A stretch of DNA of 27,415 nt from Faeciplasma avium (GTDB lineage Bacteria > Bacillota > Clostridia > Oscillospirales > Ruminococcaceae). The stretch is taken from NCBI GenBank assembly GCA_018713505.1, contig DVOL01000048.1, positions 1-27,415 of the forward strand, given 5' to 3'. Positions 7,901 through 13,761 of the stretch are shown here, in pieces. A model generated the notes under the pieces. The model was not told the origin of the DNA. It did no database searches and worked only from the letters and a program-made list of their open reading frames with translations. The translations under genes were made by a program, and so were the position numbers. Positions within the stretch are counted from its first letter, which is position 1. Every line of letters starts with the position of its first letter.

Positions 7901-9312
7901 TCTCCGGCGAGTACCAGACCTTTGCCCACAGATACACCGAGGAGCTTTTCGGAGCCGATTATGTATTCAAAGCGGGGACGATATCCACAGTCGCCGATAA
8001 GACGGCGTTCGGCTATGTTATGAAATACCTGGAGGAGCGGGGAAGAAAGGTCCCTCCCGCAGAGGTAGACCGCCTTGCAAAGGGCTGTACAGGAATAAAG
8101 AGGACGACAGGTCAGCACCCCGGCGGAATGGTAGTAATCCCGGCCGGGTATGAGGTCTATGACTTCACCCCGGTGCAGCATCCCGCCGAAAAGACCGATT
8201 CTGACATCATAACCACCCACTTTGACTTCAACTCCCTCCATGATACTATTTTAAAGCTCGACGAGCTTGGCCACGATGTCCCCACGCTTTACAAGTACCT
8301 CGAGGATATGACCGGCACCGACATCACCAAGACACCGATGAGCGACCCTAGGATATACTCGCTTTTCACCTCCTGCGAGGCGCTTGGGGTCACCGAGGAG
8401 GAAATAGACAGCAAAACGGGGACCCTAGGCATTCCCGAGATGGGCACGAATTTCGTAAGGGGGATGCTTGTAGAGTGCAAGCCCTCCAGCTTTTCCGACC
8501 TTTTGCAGATTTCCGGTCTGTCTCACGGCACAGATGTCTGGCTGGGAAACGCCTCAGAGCTTATCAAAAACGGCACCTGCACCATCGACCAGGTAATAGG
8601 AACGAGAGACAGCATAATGACATACCTTATATACCACGGCGTCGACCCGGGTCTTTCCTTTAAAATCATGGAGATAGTAAGAAAGGGAAATGCGCCCAAG
8701 CTTTTAACCGACGAAATGAAAAAGACGATGCGTGAGCATGATGTCCCTGAGTGGTATATAGACAGCTGCATGAAGATAAAGTATATGTTCCCCAAGGCGC
8801 ACGCAGCTGCGTATGTAACGGCGGCTATAAGGCTGTGCTGGTATAAGGTGTACCATCCGCTCGAGTTTTATGCGGCGCTGTTTACCGTCCGTGGGGAGGA
8901 CTTTGACGCCGAGACTGCTGTCAGGGGAAAGCTCGCCGCAAGGTATAAAATAGAGGAGTACAAGCAAAAGGGAAGCGACCGCTCCGACAAGGAGGACGGC
9001 GTGCTTGAGACACTTCTTCTAATCAACGAGATGCTCTGCCGTGGCTATGAGTTCCTGCCAATCGACATCTATAAGTCCCATTCGACGGTGTATCGGATAG
9101 AGGACGGAAAAATCCGCCTTCCCTTCGTCTCGCTTGGAGGAGTCGGAGAGAACGCCGCAAAGGCAATTTACGACACCGCCACCGCCGGAGACTTTATCTC
9201 GGTGGAGGAATTTAGAAGCCAGTCGGGAGTTTCAAAGTCTGTAGTAGACGCTCTTGTCGGAGTCGGAGCGTTCGGAGAGCTTCCCATGACCTCTCAGCTC
9301 ACCCTGTTTTAG
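4993..9312 (+). CDS. polC: DNA polymerase III PolC-type alpha subunit with proofreading exonuclease
   Basis: PolC is the essential replicative polymerase of low-GC Gram-positives. The 1439-residue protein has the typical order: N-terminal region; OB fold at about 200-320; PHP domain starting with HCHTN near 336 and interrupted by a DEDDh 3'-5' exonuclease (FDLETTG near 427, later HNAGFD and HHRASDDA); PHP remainder; polymerase core with SRGSVGSS, a zinc-binding CPEC...CPKC module near 911-935, and the catalytic PDIDLNF near 964. The helix-hairpin-helix region follows and the protein ends near the usual clamp-binding-like SQLTLF. GAAAGGA (4979-4985) precedes the ATG. The gene is intact. Confidence 0.97.
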   Translation: MAFRTVSQFFGTLCGYDGAMPGSLSDGEITRLFASVKKRSVEVGVKLSRLASPSELNELALGLRGWLGVSSLRLCPEYPGELFCADAMPAVINEVKTRAPINGFFDGAGYELSGGEMVITLKNGGGEYLSSIEAASEISAAIKSLFGIAVPVRLSGSLSLDARAAESERLAELQRQLEAMPAPRQRQNDSASCQPEYKIQVQDDSILPEAVAVYGKPILSDCRPASLIDVDENSGAVLAVGDVLSIASKPSKNGRNLISTITITDYTSSVPIKLFDSIKRSEALLAELKPGCTLLVSGEMTFDSYDEMAVIKPRDISLVKRKKTVDDAEVKRVELHCHTNMSTMDGISPSDKIVRRAYEWGMSAIAITDHGVCQGFPDAMYEVDKIRKEGGEFKLIYGLEAYQVNDENSIFFGSDTRGLEDEFIVFDLETTGLSAANERIIEIGAVRVKGLDIKESFNTFVNPGKPIPPRIIELTGITDSMVSGAPSEEEAIKSFIEFCGEGPVLIAHNAGFDTSFIKAAVRRLGIAFEFSYIDTVAMSRNMLKGLSRFTLDSVAKNLGLGEFNHHRASDDASVNAGIFIRLARRLLDEKEDLSVDGINSFLPKTDINKLPSYHQIIIAKNKEGLKNLYKLVSYSNLKYYHKTPRIPKSELIKHREGLIIGSACEAGELFRAIFQGKPWEELCDIASFYDYLEIQPIDNNMFMLRDGSVSDAEQLREFNRTVVRLGEELDIPVVATGDVHFLDAKDAIFRSILTSVMYEDSDTQAPLYLKTTAQMLEEFSYLGEEKAYEVVVKNSNLIADMTDPELRAFPKGTFTPHIDGADEELTEICWRRAKELYGDPVPKLVSDRLSKELDSIIKHGFAVLYVIAKRLVADSVAHGYQVGSRGSVGSSFVASMAGISEVNPLVPHYVCPECKYSEFFTNGEYGSGFDLEPKKCPKCGTMLSRDGHDIPFETFLGFNGDKSPDIDLNFSGEYQTFAHRYTEELFGADYVFKAGTISTVADKTAFGYVMKYLEERGRKVPPAEVDRLAKGCTGIKRTTGQHPGGMVVIPAGYEVYDFTPVQHPAEKTDSDIITTHFDFNSLHDTILKLDELGHDVPTLYKYLEDMTGTDITKTPMSDPRIYSLFTSCEALGVTEEEIDSKTGTLGIPEMGTNFVRGMLVECKPSSFSDLLQISGLSHGTDVWLGNASELIKNGTCTIDQVIGTRDSIMTYLIYHGVDPGLSFKIMEIVRKGNAPKLLTDEMKKTMREHDVPEWYIDSCMKIKYMFPKAHAAAYVTAAIRLCWYKVYHPLEFYAALFTVRGEDFDAETAVRGKLAARYKIEEYKQKGSDRSDKEDGVLETLLLINEMLCRGYEFLPIDIYKSHSTVYRIEDGKIRLPFVSLGGVGENAAKAIYDTATAGDFISVEEFRSQSGVSKSVVDALVGVGAFGELPMTSQLTLF

Positions 9313-9427
9313 TCAGCTGACAGCGGCAGATTTCACGGGATGTAACTAAATCCGCCTGATGTGAATAATATGTAGAGAAGTTTAATGCTGAATGTGAACT
9401 TTAATATGTACTTACAGGAGGATTTAC

Positions 9428-10192
9428 ATGGCTGATTTAGGAACGAATCCCTGCGGCTTTAAGGAAGCTGTTACCATAGAAGCGCAGAGAATCTTTGACA
9501 GCTGCTCGGACAGAGACTGCCTGGAGGACCTAGAGGTGTCCTTTGCGGATTTTGAGTCCAACAGACTGGTAAACGAGGCTTCCTATGCAAAGGCTAGAAG
9601 CGCCGAGGTCACAAGCGTGTACTTTTCCACCGAGCCTATACCCTTTAACAAGGGCTTTTACTCGGTGGACATCACCTACACCTTCAGCCTTGAGATTGAT
9701 TTGTCGTCGTCCGCCGCCGCACCCTCTACCACGGTGACGGGAACTGCGACCTTTACAAAAAAGGTAATCCTATACGGAAGCGACGGAGGCACCAAGTATT
9801 TCACCTCGAACGAGAACGGCGTAATATCGCAGAACGGCTGCTGCTACAACAATCCGCCCAAGGCTACCCTTGCAGTCGCCGACCCGATAGTGCTGGGAAT
9901 ACGGCTGGTCGGGATACCGCAGGCGACCTGCTGTCAGGACCCGAGCTGTCAGGAGACTGTTGTCTCCCCTGCGAGAAGGGTTATATATGTCACGCTGGGA
10001 GTATTCTCCATAGTGTCTCTTGCGAGGACCGTCCCGGTTATGGTGCCGGCGTATGACTATGTAGTGCCCAACAAGGAGTGCGTCTCCACCACCGAAAGCC
10101 CCTGCGAGATGTTTGAAAAGATAAACTTCCCCTCGAGCGAATTTTTCCCAAGAAGCCTTGAGGATATATCGAGCAGCTGCCAGCAGAGCTGA
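9428..10192 (+). CDS. Conserved clostridial cysteine-rich protein of unknown function
   Basis: This 254-residue protein begins after a strong AGGAGG (9416-9421) 6 nt upstream of the ATG. It has no signal peptide or clear membrane span. It contains 11 cysteines, several paired or clustered (FDSCSDRDC, NGCCYNN, ATCCQDPSC, NKEC, SSSC), and a central beta-rich part (FYSVDITYTFSLEID, TFTKKVILYGSDGG). I recognise the general pattern from unnamed clostridial proteins but no function. The cysteine-rich beta make-up and the adjacent sporulation-family ymxH-type gene fit a spore-envelope structural protein, which is inference only. A terminator-like hairpin follows the stop codon. Confidence 0.7.
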   Translation: MADLGTNPCGFKEAVTIEAQRIFDSCSDRDCLEDLEVSFADFESNRLVNEASYAKARSAEVTSVYFSTEPIPFNKGFYSVDITYTFSLEIDLSSSAAAPSTTVTGTATFTKKVILYGSDGGTKYFTSNENGVISQNGCCYNNPPKATLAVADPIVLGIRLVGIPQATCCQDPSCQETVVSPARRVIYVTLGVFSIVSLARTVPVMVPAYDYVVPNKECVSTTESPCEMFEKINFPSSEFFPRSLEDISSSCQQS

Positions 10193-10198
10193 ATACCA

Positions 10199-10234
10199 AA
10201 GACACCTCGGTCATAGAATTGACTGAGGTGTTTT
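10199..10234 (+). terminator. Terminator-like hairpin that also contains the next gene's ribosome binding site
   Basis: ACACCTCGGTCA (10202-10213) pairs with TGACTGAGGTGT (10220-10231) around loop TAGAAT, a 12-bp stem with one G-T pair, extendable outward by about 3 bp, and followed by TTTT (10231-10234). The 3' arm contains GAGGTG (10225-10230), the only Shine-Dalgarno-like sequence at proper distance (7 nt) from ATG 10238. It can therefore terminate upstream transcription and hide the ribosome binding site in read-through RNA. Confidence 0.75.
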
Positions 10235-10237
10235 ATC

Positions 10238-10555
10238 ATGAAATGTACGCTCAGGGAGCTTAGAGGCAAGGATGTAGTGGAGACCAAGACAGGCTCGCTG
10301 CTGGGAAGGATCGACGACCTCGAGATAAACCGTGAAAGCTCTAAAGTCGAGTCGGTAATAGTATACGGCAGACCGAGGCTTTTCGGACTCCTGGGGAGGG
10401 ACAGCGACATCATAATCCCGTTTTCGGACATCGAGCTTATCGGCAGGGACACGATTTTGATATCCAAGGATTCCCTTATTGAGTATAAGGACTCGCAAAT
10501 CGGCGCACCCTACCAGGAGGGAGTCAAAAAAATGAAAAAAGCACTTGACAATTAA
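10238..10555 (+). CDS. YlmC/YmxH family PRC-barrel protein (sporulation-associated family)
   Basis: A 105-residue protein with a single PRC-barrel domain: the opening MKCTLRELRGKDVV, then GSLLGRIDDLEIN, the VIVYGRPRLFGLLGR beta strands and an IIPFSDIELIGRDTILI strand pair. This is the pattern of the YlmC/YmxH family found across endospore-forming Firmicutes; the biochemical role is unknown. The extra C-terminal tail of about 20 residues is lysine-rich. The ATG at 10238 is set by GAGGTG at 10225-10230, which is buried in a hairpin. The end of the gene contains the -35 box of the rpsB promoter. Confidence 0.85.
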   Translation: MKCTLRELRGKDVVETKTGSLLGRIDDLEINRESSKVESVIVYGRPRLFGLLGRDSDIIIPFSDIELIGRDTILISKDSLIEYKDSQIGAPYQEGVKKMKKALDN

Positions 10556-10573
10556 AACACGCCAGTATATAAT
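10545..10573 (+). promoter_or_regulatory. Perfect-consensus SigA promoter of rpsB-tsf
   Basis: TTGACA (10545-10550) and TATAAT (10568-10573) are both perfect and 17 nt apart. The -35 box lies in the last codons of the preceding YlmC/YmxH-type gene. Such strength suits ribosomal protein and elongation factor genes. Confidence 0.92.
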
Positions 10574-10589
10574 GTTAAGGCAATTCGCA

Positions 10590-10646
10590 CGCAGGGTAGC
10601 CGCCGTGGTTCCCGGATTAAAGGGTGAAGGCCGGCTCAGCTCTGCG
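10590..10646 (+). ncRNA. Structured rpsB leader, candidate S2 autoregulatory RNA
   Basis: In the roughly 100-nt untranslated leader, CGCAGGG (10590-10596) pairs with CTCTGCG (10640-10646), 7 bp with one G-T. Inside it AGCCG (10598-10602) pairs with CGGCT (10632-10636), and CCC (10611-10613) can pair with GGG (10622-10624). No T-run follows, so it is not a terminator. A leader of this kind before rpsB fits feedback control by protein S2, as known for rpsB leaders in other bacteria. No covariation was tested. Confidence 0.45.
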
Positions 10647-10683
10647 GAGGGTTAGTAATAAAAAACCATAGGAGGTTGCTGCA

Positions 10684-11427
10684 ATGGCAGTAGTATCAAT
10701 GAAACAGCTTCTTGAGGCTGGCGTTCATTTCGGACATCAGACAAGAAGATGGAACCCCAAGATGGCTCCGTACATCTTTACAGAGAGAAACGGAATCTAC
10801 ATCATCGACCTTCAGAAGACCGTTAAGAAGCTTGACGAGGCTTACGCCTTTGTCAGAGAGGTCTCCGGCGAGGGCGGAGAGATTTTGTTCGTAGGAACAA
10901 AGAAGCAGGCAGGCGATTCCATCAGGGAGGAGGCATTGAGAGCTAACGCTCACTATGTCAACGCCAGATGGCTAGGCGGCATGATGACAAACTTTAAGAC
11001 CATTCAGACAAGAGTAGCCCGTCTTGAGCAGCTCCACAAGATGGCTGAGGACGGCACCTTTGAGCTTCTTCCCAAGAAGGAGGTCGCTCAGCTCACCCTC
11101 GAGATTGAGAAGCTTGAGAAGTATCTCGGCGGAATCAAGAATATGCAGAAGCTTCCCGCAGCTCTGTTCATAGTCGACCCAAAGAGGGAGAAGATTGCCG
11201 TCTCCGAGGCAAAGAAGCTCGGTATCCCGATAGTCGCTATAGTCGATACCAACTGTGACCCTGACGAGGTTGATTATGTAATCCCCGGAAACGATGACGC
11301 TATAAGGGCTGTTAAGCTCATCTGCGGCGCAATGGCTGATGCTATCATCGAGGGCAGGCAGGGCGAGACCATGGCTGAGGCTGAGACTGAGGCTGTGTCC
11401 GAGACCGAGGCTCCCGTCGAGGAATAA
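10684..11427 (+). CDS. rpsB: 30S ribosomal protein S2
   Basis: S2 binds late to the head of the small ribosomal subunit and is needed for its assembly. The 247-residue protein shows the family's opening (LLEAGVHFGHQTRRWNPKM), the IYIIDLQKT segment, FVGTKKQA, RWLGGMMTNF and the C-terminal VDTNCDPD. The last 20 residues are an acidic Glu/Thr/Ala-rich tail, common in Firmicute S2. AGGAGG (10670-10675) lies 8 nt before the ATG. The gene is followed by tsf after 77 nt, the near-universal arrangement. Confidence 0.98.
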   Translation: MAVVSMKQLLEAGVHFGHQTRRWNPKMAPYIFTERNGIYIIDLQKTVKKLDEAYAFVREVSGEGGEILFVGTKKQAGDSIREEALRANAHYVNARWLGGMMTNFKTIQTRVARLEQLHKMAEDGTFELLPKKEVAQLTLEIEKLEKYLGGIKNMQKLPAALFIVDPKREKIAVSEAKKLGIPIVAIVDTNCDPDEVDYVIPGNDDAIRAVKLICGAMADAIIEGRQGETMAEAETEAVSETEAPVEE

Positions 11428-11435
11428 ATTACCCT

Positions 11436-11463
11436 CCGGGCAGGCGCTACCCTACCTGCCCGG
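11436..11463 (+). promoter_or_regulatory. Hairpin between rpsB and tsf
   Basis: CCGGGCAGG (11436-11444) pairs perfectly with CCTGCCCGG (11455-11463), loop 10 nt. No T-run follows (TATTACTGG), so full termination is unlikely. It may stabilise the rpsB 3' end or be an RNA processing point between the two genes. Confidence 0.6.
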
Positions 11464-11504
11464 TATTACTGGATAAATAAGTTTAGATGAAAGGATAGTT
11501 TAAT

Positions 11505-12416
11505 ATGGCAAATATTACCGCTAAGGATGTCGCCTCCCTGAGAGAGAGGACCGGCGTAGGCATGATGGACTGCAAGAAGGCGCTTGTCGAGGCTGAGGGC
11601 GATATCGAGAAGGCTGTCGTCATACTAAGAGAGAAGGGTCTTGCGACCCAGGCAAAGAAGGCAGGCAGGGTTGCCGCAGAGGGTCTTGTAGCCTCCATGG
11701 TAGAGGGAAATGTCGGCGCTGTCGTCGAGGTCAACTCCGAGACCGACTTCGTTGCCAATACCGACCAGTTCAAGAGCTTTGTCGAGCAGGTTGTAAAGAC
11801 CGTTATCGAGAAGAACCCCGCCGATGTAGAGGCTCTCAAGGCCTGCAAGGCTAGCGGCTCCGATAAGACCGTCGAGGAGGAGCTTCAGGAGGTATTCCTA
11901 AAGATAAGGGAGAACATCCAGATCCGCAGATTCACAAGGATGGAAGGCAACATCATCTCCTATGTTCACGGCGAGGGCAGAATCGGCGTTATGGTCAAGC
12001 TTGACACCGACCTCGGCGAGAAGGCATACCCCTGCGGAAAGGACTGCGCTCTGCAGATAGCCGCAATGAATCCCGCATACCTTGACAGAGGCTCTGTTCC
12101 CGCAGAGGTTTTGGACAGCGAGAAGGCTATAATCATGGGCCAGATGGCTGAGGACCCCAAGATGAAGGGCAAGCCGGAGTCTGTTCTTGCCAAGATTGCA
12201 GAGGGCAAGCTCGGCAAGTACTACACCGAGAACTGCCTTGTCGACCAGGAGTTCGTCAAGGACGGCGACCTCACCGTCGGCAAGTATGTCGAAAAGTGCG
12301 CCAAGGAGCTGGGCGGCTCTATCAAGATAACCGAGTTTGTCCGCTACGAGAGAGGCGAGGGCATAGCCAAGAAGGAGGACAACTTTGCAGACGAGGTTGC
12401 CTCGATGATAAAGTAA
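11505..12416 (+). CDS. tsf: Elongation factor Ts
   Basis: EF-Ts is the nucleotide-exchange factor that releases GDP from EF-Tu. The 303-residue protein opens with the UBA-like domain (VASLRERTGVGMMDCKKAL) and contains the TDFVAN motif that contacts the EF-Tu nucleotide-binding site, followed by the two-part core domain. GAAAGGATAG provides the ribosome binding site. It is transcribed with rpsB. Two candidate terminators follow. Confidence 0.98.
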   Translation: MANITAKDVASLRERTGVGMMDCKKALVEAEGDIEKAVVILREKGLATQAKKAGRVAAEGLVASMVEGNVGAVVEVNSETDFVANTDQFKSFVEQVVKTVIEKNPADVEALKACKASGSDKTVEEELQEVFLKIRENIQIRRFTRMEGNIISYVHGEGRIGVMVKLDTDLGEKAYPCGKDCALQIAAMNPAYLDRGSVPAEVLDSEKAIIMGQMAEDPKMKGKPESVLAKIAEGKLGKYYTENCLVDQEFVKDGDLTVGKYVEKCAKELGGSIKITEFVRYERGEGIAKKEDNFADEVASMIK

Positions 12417-12420
12417 TCTG

Positions 12421-12440
12421 AAAGGAATTTTATTCCTTTT
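12421..12440 (+). terminator. AT-rich terminator-like hairpin after tsf
   Basis: AAAGGAAT (12421-12428) pairs with ATTCCTTT (12432-12439) around TTT, ending in a short T-run. It starts 4 nt after the tsf stop codon. The stem is AT-rich and termination may be partial. Confidence 0.5.
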
Positions 12441-12468
12441 GCGACAGCGTTACTAAAAATCCGTCTTT

Positions 12469-12490
12469 AATTGTGCGGCTGCACAATTTT
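12469..12490 (+). terminator. Second terminator candidate after tsf
   Basis: AATTGTGC (12469-12476) pairs with GCACAATT (12481-12488) around GGCT, followed by TT and then AAAAGG. The stem is perfect but the T-run is short, so it may back up the hairpin at 12421. Confidence 0.5.
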
Positions 12491-12530
12491 AAAAGGATAA
12501 ACCCATACTAGTTTTGGGGAGCTTTTCCTA

Positions 12531-12559
12531 TTGACATTTTTCGCAAGCTGTGCTATAAT
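12531..12559 (+). promoter_or_regulatory. Perfect-consensus SigA promoter of the glutamate synthase operon
   Basis: TTGACA (12531-12536) and TATAAT (12554-12559) are both perfect with a 17-nt spacer, and TGC precedes the -10 (extended -10 pattern). Transcription should start near 12566, so the leader is short and is nearly all one terminator hairpin. Confidence 0.92.
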
Positions 12560-12573
12560 CAGAATCCGATGAG

Positions 12574-12624
12574 CAAAGGCGTTCATCTGCGGGATTTTCC
12601 TGTAGATGGCGTCTTTGTTTTTTT
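12574..12624 (+). terminator. Leader terminator (attenuator) in front of the glutamate synthase operon
   Basis: CAAAGGCG (12574-12581) pairs with CGTCTTTG (12610-12617). An inner stem starting CATCT (12584-12588) and ending AGATG (12604-12608) continues to a TTT loop. Seven T follow (12618-12624), then the GAAAGGG ribosome binding site at 12628-12634. A strong intrinsic terminator between a strong promoter and the first gene implies regulated read-through. Its outer arms match those of the first hairpin in the glutamine synthetase leader. Confidence 0.85.
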
Positions 12625-12642
12625 GTTGAAAGGGTGTGCGTG

Positions 12643-13761
12643 ATGTTCAAATCTAACAGTACCGACCGTCAGCCTTTAGAGGGCGAGGTAAGGATTCCCT
12701 CGGGCTGCGCCATATCCGCCGCAGTGTCAAGGGACGGCCGCCGCTTTAACGGCGAGGGTATAATTAACAGTATGCTTCCTATGCATGACCGCTCCAACGG
12801 TCTTGGAGGAGGCTTTGCCGCATACGGCATCTATCCCGAATACAAGGAATTTTATGCTCTGCATATATTCTTCAACGACAGCATGGACAGAACCGCCTGC
12901 GAGGAGGTCCTCAAGGAGGGCTTTGAAATCGTCAGGGCGGAGAATATCCCTATAAGAAAGATTCCCGAGATAACCAATGTCCCTCTGATATGGAGGTACT
13001 TCGTGGCTCCTCTGGCATCGGTGCTTGCCCGTCTGCAAATCGACGAGAAGGAATATGTCGCCAGGATGGTCATGAAGATAAACACCAAGATAGACGGCGC
13101 ATATGTTTTCTCGAGCGGAAAGAACATGGGAGTGTTCAAGGCGGTCGGCTTCCCGGAGGATGTGGGAAGATTTTATAGGCTGGAGGAGTACATGGGCTAT
13201 ATGTGGACCGCTCACGGACGGTATCCCACAAACACCCCCGGCTGGTGGGGAGGAGCGCATCCCTTTGCGCTTTTGGACTACTCGATAGTCCACAACGGCG
13301 AGATATCCTCCTATGACGCTAACCGCCGCTCTATAGAGATGTTCGGCTACAAGTGTACCCTTCAGACAGACACCGAGGTAATAACCTACATAGCCGATTA
13401 CCTTTTAAGAAAGCAGGGGCTGAATCTTAAGGAGACCGCCTCGGTAATAGCCGCTCCCTTCTGGTCGACGATAGAGTCAAAGCCGGAGGAGGAGAAAAGA
13501 AAGCTCTCCTTCCTAAGAACAGTCTATCCAAGCCTTCTTATCACCGGTCCGTTCTCGATAATCCTGGGCTTTGAGGGAGGTCTCATGGCTCTTAACGACC
13601 GCTTAAAGCTTCGCTCCATGGTAACTGCCGAAAAGGACGACATGGTTTACATCGCCAGCGAGGAGGCTGCCATAAGGGCTATGGAGCCTGACATAAAGGG
13701 CATCTACGCTCCCTCCGGCGGAGAGCCTGTGATAGTTAAGGTTAAGGATGGTGCATACTGA
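12643..13761 (+). CDS. Glutamate synthase, stand-alone class II glutamine amidotransferase subunit
   Basis: This 372-residue protein corresponds to the amidotransferase domain of GltB (GlxB-type, Ntn-hydrolase fold). It would hydrolyse glutamine and deliver ammonia to the FMN-containing subunit encoded next. Family features include HDRSNGLGGGFAAYG, HGRYPTN, the H-N-G-E-I-S oxyanion segment (VHNGEISSYDANR) and QTDTEV. ATG 12643 is chosen because GAAAGGG (12628-12634) lies 8 nt upstream; an in-frame GTG at 12640 is the alternative. The only suitable nucleophile near the N-terminus is Cys22 (IPSGC), so a 21-residue propeptide probably has to be removed. It overlaps the next gene by 1 nt (TGATG). 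Confidence 0.88.
   Translation: MFKSNSTDRQPLEGEVRIPSGCAISAAVSRDGRRFNGEGIINSMLPMHDRSNGLGGGFAAYGIYPEYKEFYALHIFFNDSMDRTACEEVLKEGFEIVRAENIPIRKIPEITNVPLIWRYFVAPLASVLARLQIDEKEYVARMVMKINTKIDGAYVFSSGKNMGVFKAVGFPEDVGRFYRLEEYMGYMWTAHGRYPTNTPGWWGGAHPFALLDYSIVHNGEISSYDANRRSIEMFGYKCTLQTDTEVITYIADYLLRKQGLNLKETASVIAAPFWSTIESKPEEEKRKLSFLRTVYPSLLITGPFSIILGFEGGLMALNDRLKLRSMVTAEKDDMVYIASEEAAIRAMEPDIKGIYAPSGGEPVIVKVKDGAY

Noticed and set aside
706..10622. 13-nt identity TCCCGGATTAAAG in the ricF-like leader (706-718) and the rpsB leader (10610-10622)
   Set aside because: A few 13-nt matches are expected by chance in a window this long, and the surrounding pairings differ, so a shared element is not supported.
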